The notes below the pieces were generated by a model, which had not been told where the DNA came from, searched no databases, and saw nothing but the letters and a program-made list of their open reading frames with translations. Made by a program: the position numbers and the translations under genes. Below are positions 27,929 through 36,610 of a DNA stretch of 64,000 nucleotides, one piece after another. Where the stretch lies: contig NZ_DS572684.1 in assembly GCF_000154985.1 (NCBI RefSeq), positions 18,856-82,855 on the forward strand, read 5' to 3'. How positions within the stretch are numbered: the first letter of the stretch is position 1; each line of letters opens with the position of its first letter. Origin of the DNA: Streptococcus infantarius subsp. infantarius ATCC BAA-102. GTDB lineage: Bacteria; Bacillota; Bacilli; Lactobacillales; Streptococcaceae.

Positions 27929-29743
27929 ATGTTAAAAATTTTTAAACGTTTAACGGCAAAAGAAATCATTATGATTATTATTGCCGTCTTATTTGTGTGT
28001 TTGAATGTTTTCTTGGATTTAAAAATTCCAGATTACATGTCTGATATCACATCCTTGCTCTCGACTCAAGGAACAAAAGCAAAAGATATTTTTGCTTGGA
28101 ATCTTGATGCCCCAGGTATGCGTATGGTCTTGCTTTCTTTAGGAAGTTTTGCAGCCTCTGTAGTTGTCGGATTCTTAGCCGCACGTATTGCAGCAAGTTT
28201 CAGTACGCGTTTGCGTGATGATATTTTCCATAGTGTTTTGGACTTTTCGGATGCGGAAATCAAGAAATTTTCAATTCCAAGTCTTTTGACACGTACAACA
28301 AATGACATTACTCAAATTCAGTTGGTCTTTACCACGGGACTTCAAGTTATTACCAAAGGACCAATTATGGCAATCTGGGCAATCACTAAGATTGCTGATA
28401 AAAACCATGAGTGGTTGATGGTGCTGGTTGTAGCAGTGGCTGTCATGATTTTGATGTTGATTTTCTTGATCATGATGGTAATGCCAAAACAACGCATGAT
28501 TCAAAAATTGACTGATAAATTGAACAGTATCACGCGTGAATCATTGACCGGTATCCGTGTTGTCCGTGCTTACAATGCCGAAAGTTATCAAAATGGTAAA
28601 TTTGCTAAAGCTAATGATAACGTGACAAACTTTAACCTCTTTATCAACCGTTCAATGGCTTTGATGTCGCCAGTCATGACAAGTATTTCAAGTGGAATGA
28701 CTTTGGCCATTTATTGGATCGGTGCCTTCTTGATTGAAGATATTGCTATTCCAAAAGATCCAACTAAAATTGCTGGTGCCATGCAAGATAAGGTAAATAT
28801 CTTCTCAGATATGGTGGTTTATTCATCATATGCCATGCAAGTTGTTATTGGCTTTATGATGATGATTATCGTTTTCTTCATTCTTCCTCGTGCAGTTGTT
28901 GCTGCTGGTCGTATTAATGAAGTCTTGGATACAAAACCATCTGTTATTTATCCTGAAGAAAGTAAAGTTCAGCCGGTCGAAAAAGGTTCTGTTGAATTCA
29001 ACGATGTATCTTTCCGCTACAGTGATCATTCGGAAGCTGTTTTGGAACATGTTTCCTTCAAAGCTAAAGCAGGTGATACAGTTGCCTTTATCGGATCAAC
29101 TGGTTCTGGGAAATCAACTTTGGTTAACTTGATTCCTCGTTTTTACGATGCAAGCGAAGGAACAATCAAGGTAGATGGTGTTGATGTTCGTGATTACGAT
29201 CATGATACCCTTCATAAGATTGTTGGTTACATTCCGCAAAAAGCTGTGCTCTTTAGTGGAGACATTGCTTCAAATATGGACATGGGTGACAGCAATAGTT
29301 CACCGCTTGATGATGACAAGATGTGGGAAGCACTTGATTTGGCACAAGGTAAAGATTTCGTTGAAAGTAAAGAAGGTCAATTGAAAGCCCAAGTCTCTCA
29401 AGGTGGTCAAAACTTCTCAGGTGGTCAAAAACAACGCTTAGCGATTGCGCGTGCACTTGCCCGTAAACCGGAAATTATCATCTTTGATGATTCATTCTCA
29501 GCGCTTGATTATAAGACTGACCGAATCCTTCGTTCTCAATTGAAAGAACGTACAGCTGACATGACTAAGTTGATTGTTGCCCAACGTATTTCAACAATCA
29601 TGGATGCCGATCAAATCTTGGTCTTGGATGAAGGTAAAGTGGTTGGTCAAGGTACTCACGAAGAATTGCTTGCAAATAATGAAGTTTATCGTGAAATTGC
29701 CTACTCACAATTATCTAAGGAGGAATTAGAAAATGGAAAATAA
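27929..29743 (+). CDS. rcrP: ABC exporter subunit RcrP
   Basis: This 604-residue half-transporter has about six membrane helices and an ATPase domain. Walker A is GSTGSGKST, the signature is consensus FSGGQKQRL, the catalytic Glu is replaced by Asp (IFDDSFSALD) and the switch His by Gln (IVAQRIST). It thus supplies the degenerate half, as does the exporter subunit at 19617. It overlaps rcrQ by 11 bp. In S. mutans RcrPQ affects competence and stress tolerance; the exported molecule is unproven. Confidence 0.85.
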   Translation: MLKIFKRLTAKEIIMIIIAVLFVCLNVFLDLKIPDYMSDITSLLSTQGTKAKDIFAWNLDAPGMRMVLLSLGSFAASVVVGFLAARIAASFSTRLRDDIFHSVLDFSDAEIKKFSIPSLLTRTTNDITQIQLVFTTGLQVITKGPIMAIWAITKIADKNHEWLMVLVVAVAVMILMLIFLIMMVMPKQRMIQKLTDKLNSITRESLTGIRVVRAYNAESYQNGKFAKANDNVTNFNLFINRSMALMSPVMTSISSGMTLAIYWIGAFLIEDIAIPKDPTKIAGAMQDKVNIFSDMVVYSSYAMQVVIGFMMMIIVFFILPRAVVAAGRINEVLDTKPSVIYPEESKVQPVEKGSVEFNDVSFRYSDHSEAVLEHVSFKAKAGDTVAFIGSTGSGKSTLVNLIPRFYDASEGTIKVDGVDVRDYDHDTLHKIVGYIPQKAVLFSGDIASNMDMGDSNSSPLDDDKMWEALDLAQGKDFVESKEGQLKAQVSQGGQNFSGGQKQRLAIARALARKPEIIIFDDSFSALDYKTDRILRSQLKERTADMTKLIVAQRISTIMDADQILVLDEGKVVGQGTHEELLANNEVYREIAYSQLSKEELENGK

Positions 29744-31505
29744 GAAAAAAGTATCCTTCTATGGCAGAATGAAGCCATACATTAAAGGTTTTCAATTTCC
29801 ATTTATCCTTGCGGTAATTGGAGCCATAATCTCAGCGACTGTTACTGTTATCGGTCCTGATAAATTAAAAGAAATTACAAATATCATTATGAAAGGTTTG
29901 ACACCAACGGCGACTGGTATGATTCCAGGAATCGACTTGGATAAAGTTGGTAAAATTGCATTAACTTTGGCAATTTTATACGTTATTTCAGCAGTAGTTG
30001 GTTATATTCAAAGCTTTACCGTAGCGACTATCGTTCAACGTTTTTCACAACGTTTACGTAAAGCTATTCAGACCAAAATTAACAAGGTTCCATTGAGTTA
30101 CTTTGATAGTCATTCACAAGGAGATACCCTTTCTCGTGTGACAAATGACGTTGACTTGCTTGGTCAATCGCTTAACCAAAGTTTGGGAACTTTAGTGACA
30201 TCAACCATTTTATTGATTGGTTCAATTTTCATGATGTTCCATTCAAATGTCAGCATGGCTTTAACAGCGATTGGGTCTGTTCTGATTGGTTTTGTTTTGG
30301 TTATGGTTATCATGGGCTCATCACAACCATTGTTCAAACGCCAACAAAATAACTTGGCTGCGATTAACGGTTATGTTGAAGAAATTTACTCTGGTCATAA
30401 TGTGGTAACAAGTTATAACGCTGCTGGTGAAACAAGCGAAACCTTTAAAAAATTAAACACCAATCTTTATAAATCAATGTGGCAATCACAGTTCTTGTCA
30501 GGTATTATGATGCCGCTTATGATTTTCGTTGGGAACTTTGGTTATGTTATGGTCTGTGTGGTTGGTGCTGTTAAAGTTATCAATGGTGATATTACCATGG
30601 GTGATGTGGTTGCATTTATGATTTATGTTCGTATCTTCTCACAACCATTGTCACAAATTGCGCAAGCTTTCACACAAATGCAATCAGCAACAGCTGCTAT
30701 GAGCCGAGTCTTTGAATTTCTTGAAGAAGAGGAAATGGAAGATGAATCACACAAAGAACGTCAATTGTCTGATGTTAAAGGTGAAGTTACCTTTGATAAT
30801 GTCTTCTTTGGTTATTCTAAAGATAAAACCATTATCCATGATTTCTCTGCCGTGGCAAAACCTGGTCAAAAGGTTGCTATCGTTGGACCAACTGGTGCTG
30901 GTAAGACAACCATTGTTAACCTTCTTATGAAATTCTATGAAATTGATAAAGGTCAAATTGCTATCGATGGTGTTGACACATGTTTGATGTCACGAGAAGA
31001 AGTCCATGACCAATTCTCAATGGTGCTTCAGGATACTTGGCTCTTTGAAGGAACAATCAAAGAAAACTTGATTTATAACCAAGAAAATATCACTGATGAA
31101 CAAGTAGTAGCAGCAGCTAAAGCAGTTGGTGTTCACCACTTTATCATGACGCTTCCTGATGGCTATGACACATACCTTGATGATTCTGTTACCCTTTCAA
31201 TCGGTCAAAAACAACTCTTGACCATTGCGCGTGCCCTCTTGAAAGATGCTCCGCTTCTTATTCTAGATGAAGCAACATCATCAGTCGATACACGTACAGA
31301 AGAGTTGATTCAAAAAGCCATGGATAAATTGATGGAAGGTCGCACATCATTTGTGATTGCCCACCGTTTATCAACGATCAAGAATGCTGATTTAATCCTT
31401 GTCATGAAAGATGGTAACATCATTGAACAAGGTAGTCATGATGAATTGATGACAGAAGGTGGCTTCTATGCTGACCTTTACAATTCACAATTTGAAGTAG
31501 CCTAA
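29733..31505 (+). CDS. rcrQ: ABC exporter subunit RcrQ
   Basis: This 590-residue partner of RcrP has six predicted helices and an ATPase domain with intact Walker B Glu (LILDEATSSVD), switch His (VIAHRLST) and a degenerate signature (LSIGQKQLL). Its start codon lies inside the end of rcrP, giving translational coupling. In S. mutans the 3' end of rcrQ has been reported to encode overlapping peptides; I did not identify an equivalent here with confidence. A terminator separates it from relP. Confidence 0.85.
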   Translation: MENKKKVSFYGRMKPYIKGFQFPFILAVIGAIISATVTVIGPDKLKEITNIIMKGLTPTATGMIPGIDLDKVGKIALTLAILYVISAVVGYIQSFTVATIVQRFSQRLRKAIQTKINKVPLSYFDSHSQGDTLSRVTNDVDLLGQSLNQSLGTLVTSTILLIGSIFMMFHSNVSMALTAIGSVLIGFVLVMVIMGSSQPLFKRQQNNLAAINGYVEEIYSGHNVVTSYNAAGETSETFKKLNTNLYKSMWQSQFLSGIMMPLMIFVGNFGYVMVCVVGAVKVINGDITMGDVVAFMIYVRIFSQPLSQIAQAFTQMQSATAAMSRVFEFLEEEEMEDESHKERQLSDVKGEVTFDNVFFGYSKDKTIIHDFSAVAKPGQKVAIVGPTGAGKTTIVNLLMKFYEIDKGQIAIDGVDTCLMSREEVHDQFSMVLQDTWLFEGTIKENLIYNQENITDEQVVAAAKAVGVHHFIMTLPDGYDTYLDDSVTLSIGQKQLLTIARALLKDAPLLILDEATSSVDTRTEELIQKAMDKLMEGRTSFVIAHRLSTIKNADLILVMKDGNIIEQGSHDELMTEGGFYADLYNSQFEVA

Positions 31506-31533
31506 AAAAGAGACCTAGTGGTCTTCTTTTTTG
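31504..31533 (+). terminator. Terminator between rcrQ and relP
   Basis: AAAGAGACC pairs with GGTCTTCTTT (one bulge) around TAGT, followed by a T run. It overlaps the rcrQ stop. Confidence 0.7.
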
Positions 31534-31569
31534 ATAGAAAGTTTGATTCATCCTTATTTTAAAATAATT

Positions 31570-31578
31570 TGCTATAAT
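31570..31578 (+). promoter_or_regulatory. relPRS promoter
   Basis: TGC-TATAAT extended -10 lies 27 bp before relP, so relPRS can be expressed apart from rcrRPQ. Confidence 0.6.
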
Positions 31579-31605
31579 GACAATGACATATAGTTAGGAA
31601 AAATT

Positions 31606-32241
31606 ATGACAGAATCTATATATGGAAAATACGCTGATTACCTGCCATTGATTTTAGAAGACTTTAGTCAGCGTATTCAAGAAAGAAATGACCTGGTCAA
31701 AAAAGAGACGGGTTACAAGTTATTTGAGCATTTGATTTCACGTGTTAAAACACCTGAAAGTATGGTCGAAAAGTGCCAACGAAAAGGCTTTGAAGTGTCG
31801 ACGGAGTCAGCTTTACGACAAATTCGTGACAGTATCGGTTTACGTATTGTTTGTGGCTTTGTTGATGATATTTACCGTTTGGTAGATGTAATTCATTCTT
31901 TTGAAGATTGCAGGATTGTCGTTGAAAAAGACTACATCAAAAATGCCAAACCAAATGGTTATCGTTCTTATCACATGATTGTAGAGGTTGAGACCCCTTA
32001 TCCTGATTGTCTTGGAAATGAGCAGGGCTCATACTTTATTGAAATTCAGCTTCGTACCATTGCTATGGATTCTTGGGCGAGTTTGGAACATCAGATGAAA
32101 TACAAGCATGACATCAAAGACCCTAAGCGTATCGTACGTGAGCTGAAACGCTGCGCTGATGAATTGGCTTCTTGTGATTTGAGCATGCAAACCATTCGCA
32201 ATTTGATTCAGGAAAGTTCTCAGGTTGAAGGAGACGACTAA
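31606..32241 (+). CDS. relP: Small alarmone synthetase RelP
   Basis: This 211-residue (p)ppGpp synthetase consists of the synthetase domain only. Motifs include IRDSIGLRIVCGF, the NGYRSYH substrate segment and EIQLRTIAMDSWASLEHQMKYK. There is no hydrolase domain, which sets it apart from RelA. Its position before a response regulator and histidine kinase is the S. mutans relPRS arrangement, which marks it as RelP rather than RelQ. It stops 2 bp before relR. Confidence 0.9.
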   Translation: MTESIYGKYADYLPLILEDFSQRIQERNDLVKKETGYKLFEHLISRVKTPESMVEKCQRKGFEVSTESALRQIRDSIGLRIVCGFVDDIYRLVDVIHSFEDCRIVVEKDYIKNAKPNGYRSYHMIVEVETPYPDCLGNEQGSYFIEIQLRTIAMDSWASLEHQMKYKHDIKDPKRIVRELKRCADELASCDLSMQTIRNLIQESSQVEGDD

Positions 32242-32243
32242 TT

Positions 32244-32924
32244 ATGAAAGTACTTATAGCAGAAGACGAAGTTCAGATGAACCGTGTGTTGACAACCGCT
32301 CTTAAACATGAAGGGTATGAGGTTGATTCGGTTTTTGATGGACAAGCAGCTGTTGATAAAGCTAAAGAAAACGCCTATGATGTTATGGTCATGGACATTA
32401 TGATGCCAAGAAAAACAGGGATTCAAGCTGTGCAAGAAATTCGTCAAACCGGTAATCAATCTCACATCATCATGCTAACAGCCATGGCTGAAATTGATGA
32501 CCGTGTGACAGGGCTTGATGCAGGAGCGGATGATTATCTTACTAAACCATTTTCGCTAAAAGAATTGCTTGCGCGCCTTCGCTCGATGTCACGCCGAGTG
32601 GATACCAATTTTACGTCAAATATTTTAAAACTAGGTAGCGTTACTCTAAATGTTGGTGAGCAGGAATTGGCTAGTCAAAATACCATCCGCCTAGCAGGGA
32701 AAGAAGCTAAGATGCTTGAGTTTTTCATGTTAAACCCTGGCAAGAAACTCTCAACAGAGCAGCTTTTCAATCACGTCTGGGCAAGTGATAAGGATGACCC
32801 AGAGATTGATGAGGGTTATGTCTTTATTTATGTCTCTTATCTCCGTCAAAAACTCCAATCCGTGGGAGCAAATCTTGTGATTGAAGGAGAAGACATGGGT
32901 GATTATGAATTGAAAGAATTATAG
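32244..32924 (+). CDS. relR: OmpR-family response regulator RelR
   Basis: This 226-residue regulator has a receiver domain (phospho-Asp in VMVMDIMMPRKTG, Lys in LTKPFSLKELLARL) and a C-terminal winged helix (NHVWASDKDDPEIDEGYVFIYVSYLRQKL). With RelS it forms the two-component system that tunes RelP output in S. mutans. It lies between relP and relS with gaps of 2 and 8 bp. Confidence 0.9.
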   Translation: MKVLIAEDEVQMNRVLTTALKHEGYEVDSVFDGQAAVDKAKENAYDVMVMDIMMPRKTGIQAVQEIRQTGNQSHIIMLTAMAEIDDRVTGLDAGADDYLTKPFSLKELLARLRSMSRRVDTNFTSNILKLGSVTLNVGEQELASQNTIRLAGKEAKMLEFFMLNPGKKLSTEQLFNHVWASDKDDPEIDEGYVFIYVSYLRQKLQSVGANLVIEGEDMGDYELKEL

Positions 32925-32932
32925 GTGGCGCT

Positions 32933-34159
32933 ATGTTTCGTAAACTTCGTCTACGTTTTATTGCTACTGCCTCTTTAGCGATTCTAATTGTGCTGTTTTC
33001 TGTTGTTGGGGTTTTGAATTCAGCTCGTCATGTTCAAACTGTTGATGAGATTAATAAAATCTTGACTCTCCTTTCTGATAATGGTGGAAGTTTTCCTAGC
33101 ATTTCAAAGACAACAAGTGAGCTTGGTGACACTGTATCAGTAGACACTCTTTTTCAATATCGTTATTTTAGTGCTAAAATGGACCACGACGGCAATATCA
33201 TCTCCTTAAATTCTAGTAATATTTCTGATTTGACGGACCAAGAAGTCAAAGAATTTTTGGAAAGAATCAATCATTCTAAGGATACGAGAGGGGATTTTTC
33301 TTACCACCACCACACTTATTCTTACATGGTAGCTGAGACTAGTCGTCGTAGCGATTTAATCGTGGTACTAGATTCGACTAATCAATTTAGAGATAATATG
33401 GCTTTGGTGCATTTGTCGATTTGGATGTCAGGGATTAGTTTTATTTTCTTTGTTTTAGTGATTTCAATTGTGTCTGGTAAGGTGATTAAGCCATTTATTC
33501 GCAATTATGAGCGGCAACGTCGTTTTATTACCAATGCAGGGCATGAATTGAAAACGCCTCTTGCTATCATTTCAGCTAACAATGAACTGGTTGAGTTGAT
33601 GAATGGTGAGTCAGAGTGGACTAAAAGCACTAATGATCAAGTGGAACGAATGACTGGTTTGATTAATAGCTTAGTTGCCATGGCACGCTTGGAAGAACAG
33701 CCTGAGTTGGTCCTTACTAATGTGAATTTTTCAGATATTGCTAGAGATGCTGCCGAAGACTTTAAAGGGCCAGTTATCAAGGATGGCAAAGAATTCGTTA
33801 TGGATATTCAGCCAAATATTCATGTTAAGGCTGAAGAAAAATCGTTGTTTGAACTTGTAACACTTTTGGTTGATAATGCCAATAAATATTGTGATCCAGC
33901 TGGTAAGGTTTCGGTGACTCTTAGCAAGAACAGATTGTCAAAAGCTAAACTTGAAATTTCTAATACCTACACCAAAGGAAAAGACGTTGATTATACGAAA
34001 TTCTTTGAGCGTTTTTACCGAGAAGATGAATCGCATAACAACAAGACTTCGGGTTATGGCATTGGTTTATCAATGGCACAAACCATGGTCAAACTTTTCA
34101 AGGGCAATATCTCTGTAAATTATAAAGACGATACCATCACATTTGTGGTTAGTTTGTAA
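32933..34159 (+). CDS. relS: Sensor histidine kinase RelS
   Basis: This 408-residue kinase has two membrane helices (about 7-27 and 161-181) framing an extracellular sensor region, then a dimerisation domain with the phosphorylated His in NAGHELKTPLAIISANNE. The ATPase domain shows the N-box LVDNANKYCDPAG and G-box GYGIGLSMAQ. The signal is unknown; in S. mutans RelS has been linked to growth-phase or oxidative cues. It ends the operon. Confidence 0.9.
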   Translation: MFRKLRLRFIATASLAILIVLFSVVGVLNSARHVQTVDEINKILTLLSDNGGSFPSISKTTSELGDTVSVDTLFQYRYFSAKMDHDGNIISLNSSNISDLTDQEVKEFLERINHSKDTRGDFSYHHHTYSYMVAETSRRSDLIVVLDSTNQFRDNMALVHLSIWMSGISFIFFVLVISIVSGKVIKPFIRNYERQRRFITNAGHELKTPLAIISANNELVELMNGESEWTKSTNDQVERMTGLINSLVAMARLEEQPELVLTNVNFSDIARDAAEDFKGPVIKDGKEFVMDIQPNIHVKAEEKSLFELVTLLVDNANKYCDPAGKVSVTLSKNRLSKAKLEISNTYTKGKDVDYTKFFERFYREDESHNNKTSGYGIGLSMAQTMVKLFKGNISVNYKDDTITFVVSL

Positions 34160-34171
34160 ATAATGACAAAC

Positions 34172-34205
34172 AAAAAGGCAGCAAATCTTGCTGCCTTAAT
34201 TTTTT
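34172..34205. terminator. Bidirectional terminator between relS and the aldo/keto reductase
   Basis: AAGGCAGCAA-ATC-TTGCTGCCTT is a perfect 10-bp stem flanked by A and T runs; the converging genes share it. Confidence 0.9.
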
Positions 34206-35049
34206 ATGCTTTATAACCAGATAAGCGTTTGACTTGTTCGGTGCTTTCATTTGGTCCATAGTTGTTTGGAAAACGGTCGAGTTTTGCGATGGTATCAAGG
34301 TCATTTTGGCTGAGTTCAAAATCAAAAACGTTAAAGTTTTGTCTGATACGATCTAGGTGAACAGATTTTGGAATGGTCAAAATATCATTTTGAATTTGCC
34401 AGCGAAGAATGACTTGAGCAACGGTTTTACCATATTTTTCAGCAATGCTATTTAAGGTAAGATCCTTGAAGATATCATCCTTTCCTTGGTTAAATGGACT
34501 CCAAGCTTGTGTTGCAATACCAAATTCTGCATTAGCCTTACGAAGTAAGTTTTGTTGTTTGTAAGGATGAAGTTCAATCTGGTTGAGGGCTGGAACAATT
34601 TCAGTATTTAAGGCAAAATCAGCGATGCGTCCAGTTGAGAAATTGGAAACACCGATTGCTCGAATGCGACCTTCTTTATAAAGGTCAGTCATAGCACGCC
34701 AAGCGCCATAAGTATCACCGTATGGTTGGTGAATGAGATAGAGGTCAAGGTAATCAGTACCAAGTTTTTTAAGACTTTCTTCAAAAGCTTTTTTGGTTTC
34801 GTCATAGCCAAGCTGATTAATCCAAGCTTTTGTAGTGATGAAAATCTCTTCTCGTTTGGTACCTGAAGCTTTAATGGCATTGCCGACAGCCTCTTCATTA
34901 CGATAAAGCGCAGCTGTGTCAATCAGGCGATAGCCCACTTCAAGAGCATTTTCCACGGCTTTTTGACATTCATCTTGGTCAAACATTTGCCAAACACCAA
35001 AGCCGAGTTTGGGGATTTGAACACCGTTGTTTAAGGTTTTAAATTCCAT
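34204..35049 (-). CDS. Aldo/keto reductase
   Basis: This 281-residue TIM-barrel NADPH-dependent reductase has the catalytic Asp and Tyr in RLIDTAALYRNEEAVG, Lys in ITTKAW and His in YLIHQPYG. The NADPH-binding loop is IPKSVHLDRI. It resembles 2,5-diketo-gluconate or methylglyoxal reductases, and its physiological substrate is unknown. RBS AAGGAGG precedes the ATG. It lies downstream of the lysR gene on the same strand, with 65 bp between. Confidence 0.9.
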   Translation of the reverse strand: MEFKTLNNGVQIPKLGFGVWQMFDQDECQKAVENALEVGYRLIDTAALYRNEEAVGNAIKASGTKREEIFITTKAWINQLGYDETKKAFEESLKKLGTDYLDLYLIHQPYGDTYGAWRAMTDLYKEGRIRAIGVSNFSTGRIADFALNTEIVPALNQIELHPYKQQNLLRKANAEFGIATQAWSPFNQGKDDIFKDLTLNSIAEKYGKTVAQVILRWQIQNDILTIPKSVHLDRIRQNFNVFDFELSQNDLDTIAKLDRFPNNYGPNESTEQVKRLSGYKA

Positions 35050-35114
35050 AAGCGTCCTCCTTTTTTCTTTATTCTAGCATAAAAGGCTTACAAGCTTAAA
35101 AGATAAGACTTGAA

Positions 35115-36029
35115 CTAGAAAAGTTGACTCTTGTCTGAGAATTCTTTTAAGCTGAGTTTGATTTCATTGATGAAACTTGCTCCGATATCAGAGAGTTTTT
35201 TCTTACGATTAGTCACATAACCTAGTGTGTGTTTAGGACTATTTTGCAAAGGTATGAGAACAATCTGGTCTTTAACAAAACTATTAACAATGCCAAGACC
35301 TGAAGCGTAAGCGTCTGTTGCACAGAGTAAATTCATGACAGTTCCACGGTCATTGCTGTAGAGAATGCGTTGTTGGTCATGAATATCAAGAGCATCTTCA
35401 TCAAAATTCAGTCCAGAATGTTCTTGACGAAAGCGTATTTGATTATAGCCTTTTAAGTCTGTTTCTGAAATGACAGATTTGTGAGCCAATGGATGATCAC
35501 GGCGTAAAAAGACACGCGTTGGAAATTCGCCAAGCGAGGTAAATTCCAAATCATGATATTGCAAAGCTGATGTTAAAATATGTTCATTCTCATCATCTAG
35601 GTAAATAATCCCAAGGTCAGCTTCAAAAGAAGCGACACTGTCCAAGACTTTTTTAGTGGTCGTTTCAATGGTTTGAAATTCCTGATAATCCTGCTTGAAT
35701 TCTTGGGCGACTTTAGCAAGAGGAATCGAGAGAAAATCATAGTGGTGTGAGGCAACCGTAAAGCTTTTTTTGAATTCGTCATGATAGCGTTGCTGCAGCA
35801 AATCCAATTCACCAATGATACGCTTAGCATATTTCAAAAAATCATGACCGTCTTCGGTTAAGCGAGCCCCTGTATTGGAGCGCGTGAAGAGTTGAACACC
35901 TAATTCATTTTCTAAATCTTTAATTGAGCAAGACAAGTTGGGCTGAGTCATGTATAATTCCTTAGCAGCTTGGCTAAATGAGCCTACACGAGCGACGACT
36001 TCGACATAACGACATTGTTGGAAATTCAT
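35115..36029 (-). CDS. LysR-family transcriptional regulator
   Basis: This 304-residue regulator has an N-terminal winged helix (GSFSQAAKELYMTQPNLSCSI) and a periplasmic-protein-like ligand domain. It diverges from a small membrane-protein gene and the UroD/ABC units. Those units share an inverted repeat TTATG-N6-CATAA, whose spacing and position suit a LysR binding site, so it is the likely controller. Its own promoter shows TATAAT (36064-36069, minus strand). A link to methionine or cysteine metabolism is possible but unproven. Confidence 0.82.
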   Translation of the reverse strand: MNFQQCRYVEVVARVGSFSQAAKELYMTQPNLSCSIKDLENELGVQLFTRSNTGARLTEDGHDFLKYAKRIIGELDLLQQRYHDEFKKSFTVASHHYDFLSIPLAKVAQEFKQDYQEFQTIETTTKKVLDSVASFEADLGIIYLDDENEHILTSALQYHDLEFTSLGEFPTRVFLRRDHPLAHKSVISETDLKGYNQIRFRQEHSGLNFDEDALDIHDQQRILYSNDRGTVMNLLCATDAYASGLGIVNSFVKDQIVLIPLQNSPKHTLGYVTNRKKKLSDIGASFINEIKLSLKEFSDKSQLF

Positions 36030-36173
36030 AAAACATCATCCCTTCTTGTAATAATTGTTACTTATTATAGATAAAAAAGATTAAAAAATCAGCAAAATTC
36101 TGATAAGAATATCTAAAGCCTTGATAAAAAAATCCTATAGCGGGTGATAAATGACCTTAATTATTACTTGATT

Positions 36174-36189
36174 TTATGGCTAGTGATAA
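36174..36189 (+). promoter_or_regulatory. Candidate LysR operator 1
   Basis: TTATG-GCTAGT-GATAA matches the two perfect copies at 36521 and 40883 except for one base. It lies about 64 bp upstream of the expected start of the small membrane-protein transcript (extended -10 TGT-TACAAT at 36231-36239). Confidence 0.5.
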
Positions 36190-36262
36190 AAAGAATAGAT
36201 TTTTCTAAAGTAGCATAAGCTGTTACAATAAGCTTAGAAAGCTACTCGGAGGTGAGGTGTCA

Positions 36263-36457
36263 ATGCTCTTAACAGAAAAGCACTTAAGAAATAGCTCAAT
36301 TGCTGTTACAATTATTCTTGTCATATCTCTTCTTATTTTTTTAAAATTTTCTTCCTTTAAAGCCTATCAAACTAATAAAGAATCATCTCAAATTCGAAAG
36401 GAAGACATTATTCGCATTAATAGTCTAAAGAGTTTGACACATTTACCTTATGAGTAA
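36263..36457 (+). CDS. Small single-pass membrane protein, unknown function
   Basis: This 64-residue protein has one membrane helix (about 13-31, IAVTIILVISLLIFLKF) and a charged C-terminal tail. I do not recognise a family. ATG 36263 follows CGGAGGTGAGG at suitable spacing; an in-frame GTG at 36257 overlaps that site. It has its own extended -10 promoter and a strong terminator, so it is a separate unit. Its place between the LysR gene and the UroD/ABC operon, behind a candidate LysR operator, suggests a shared role. Confidence 0.6.
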   Translation: MLLTEKHLRNSSIAVTIILVISLLIFLKFSSFKAYQTNKESSQIRKEDIIRINSLKSLTHLPYE

Positions 36458-36497
36458 AAAGAAAGCTGAGAAAAGTTTCTTAGCTTTCTTTTTTTGG
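36458..36497 (+). terminator. Strong terminator after the small membrane protein
   Basis: AAAGAAAGCTGAGAAA pairs along 16 positions with TTTCTTAGCTTTCTTT, with a tiny loop and a long T run. Confidence 0.9.
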
Positions 36498-36520
36498 CTT
36501 TTTGTTATCATAACTCATTT

Positions 36521-36579
36521 TTATGGCTGAGCATAAATAAAATAGATTTTTCAAGACTTCTAAAGCGTGATAGTATAAT
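36521..36579 (+). promoter_or_regulatory. Candidate LysR operator 2 and promoter of the UroD/ABC operon
   Basis: TTATG-GCTGAG-CATAA (36521-36536) is a perfect inverted repeat. TATAAT at 36574-36579 has no matching -35 hexamer, as expected for an activated promoter. The dyad centre lies about 57 bp upstream of the expected start, the usual region for LysR activators. Confidence 0.6.
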
Positions 36580-36610
36580 TGCCATACCAAATGAAAAGGA
36601 GATTACGCTA

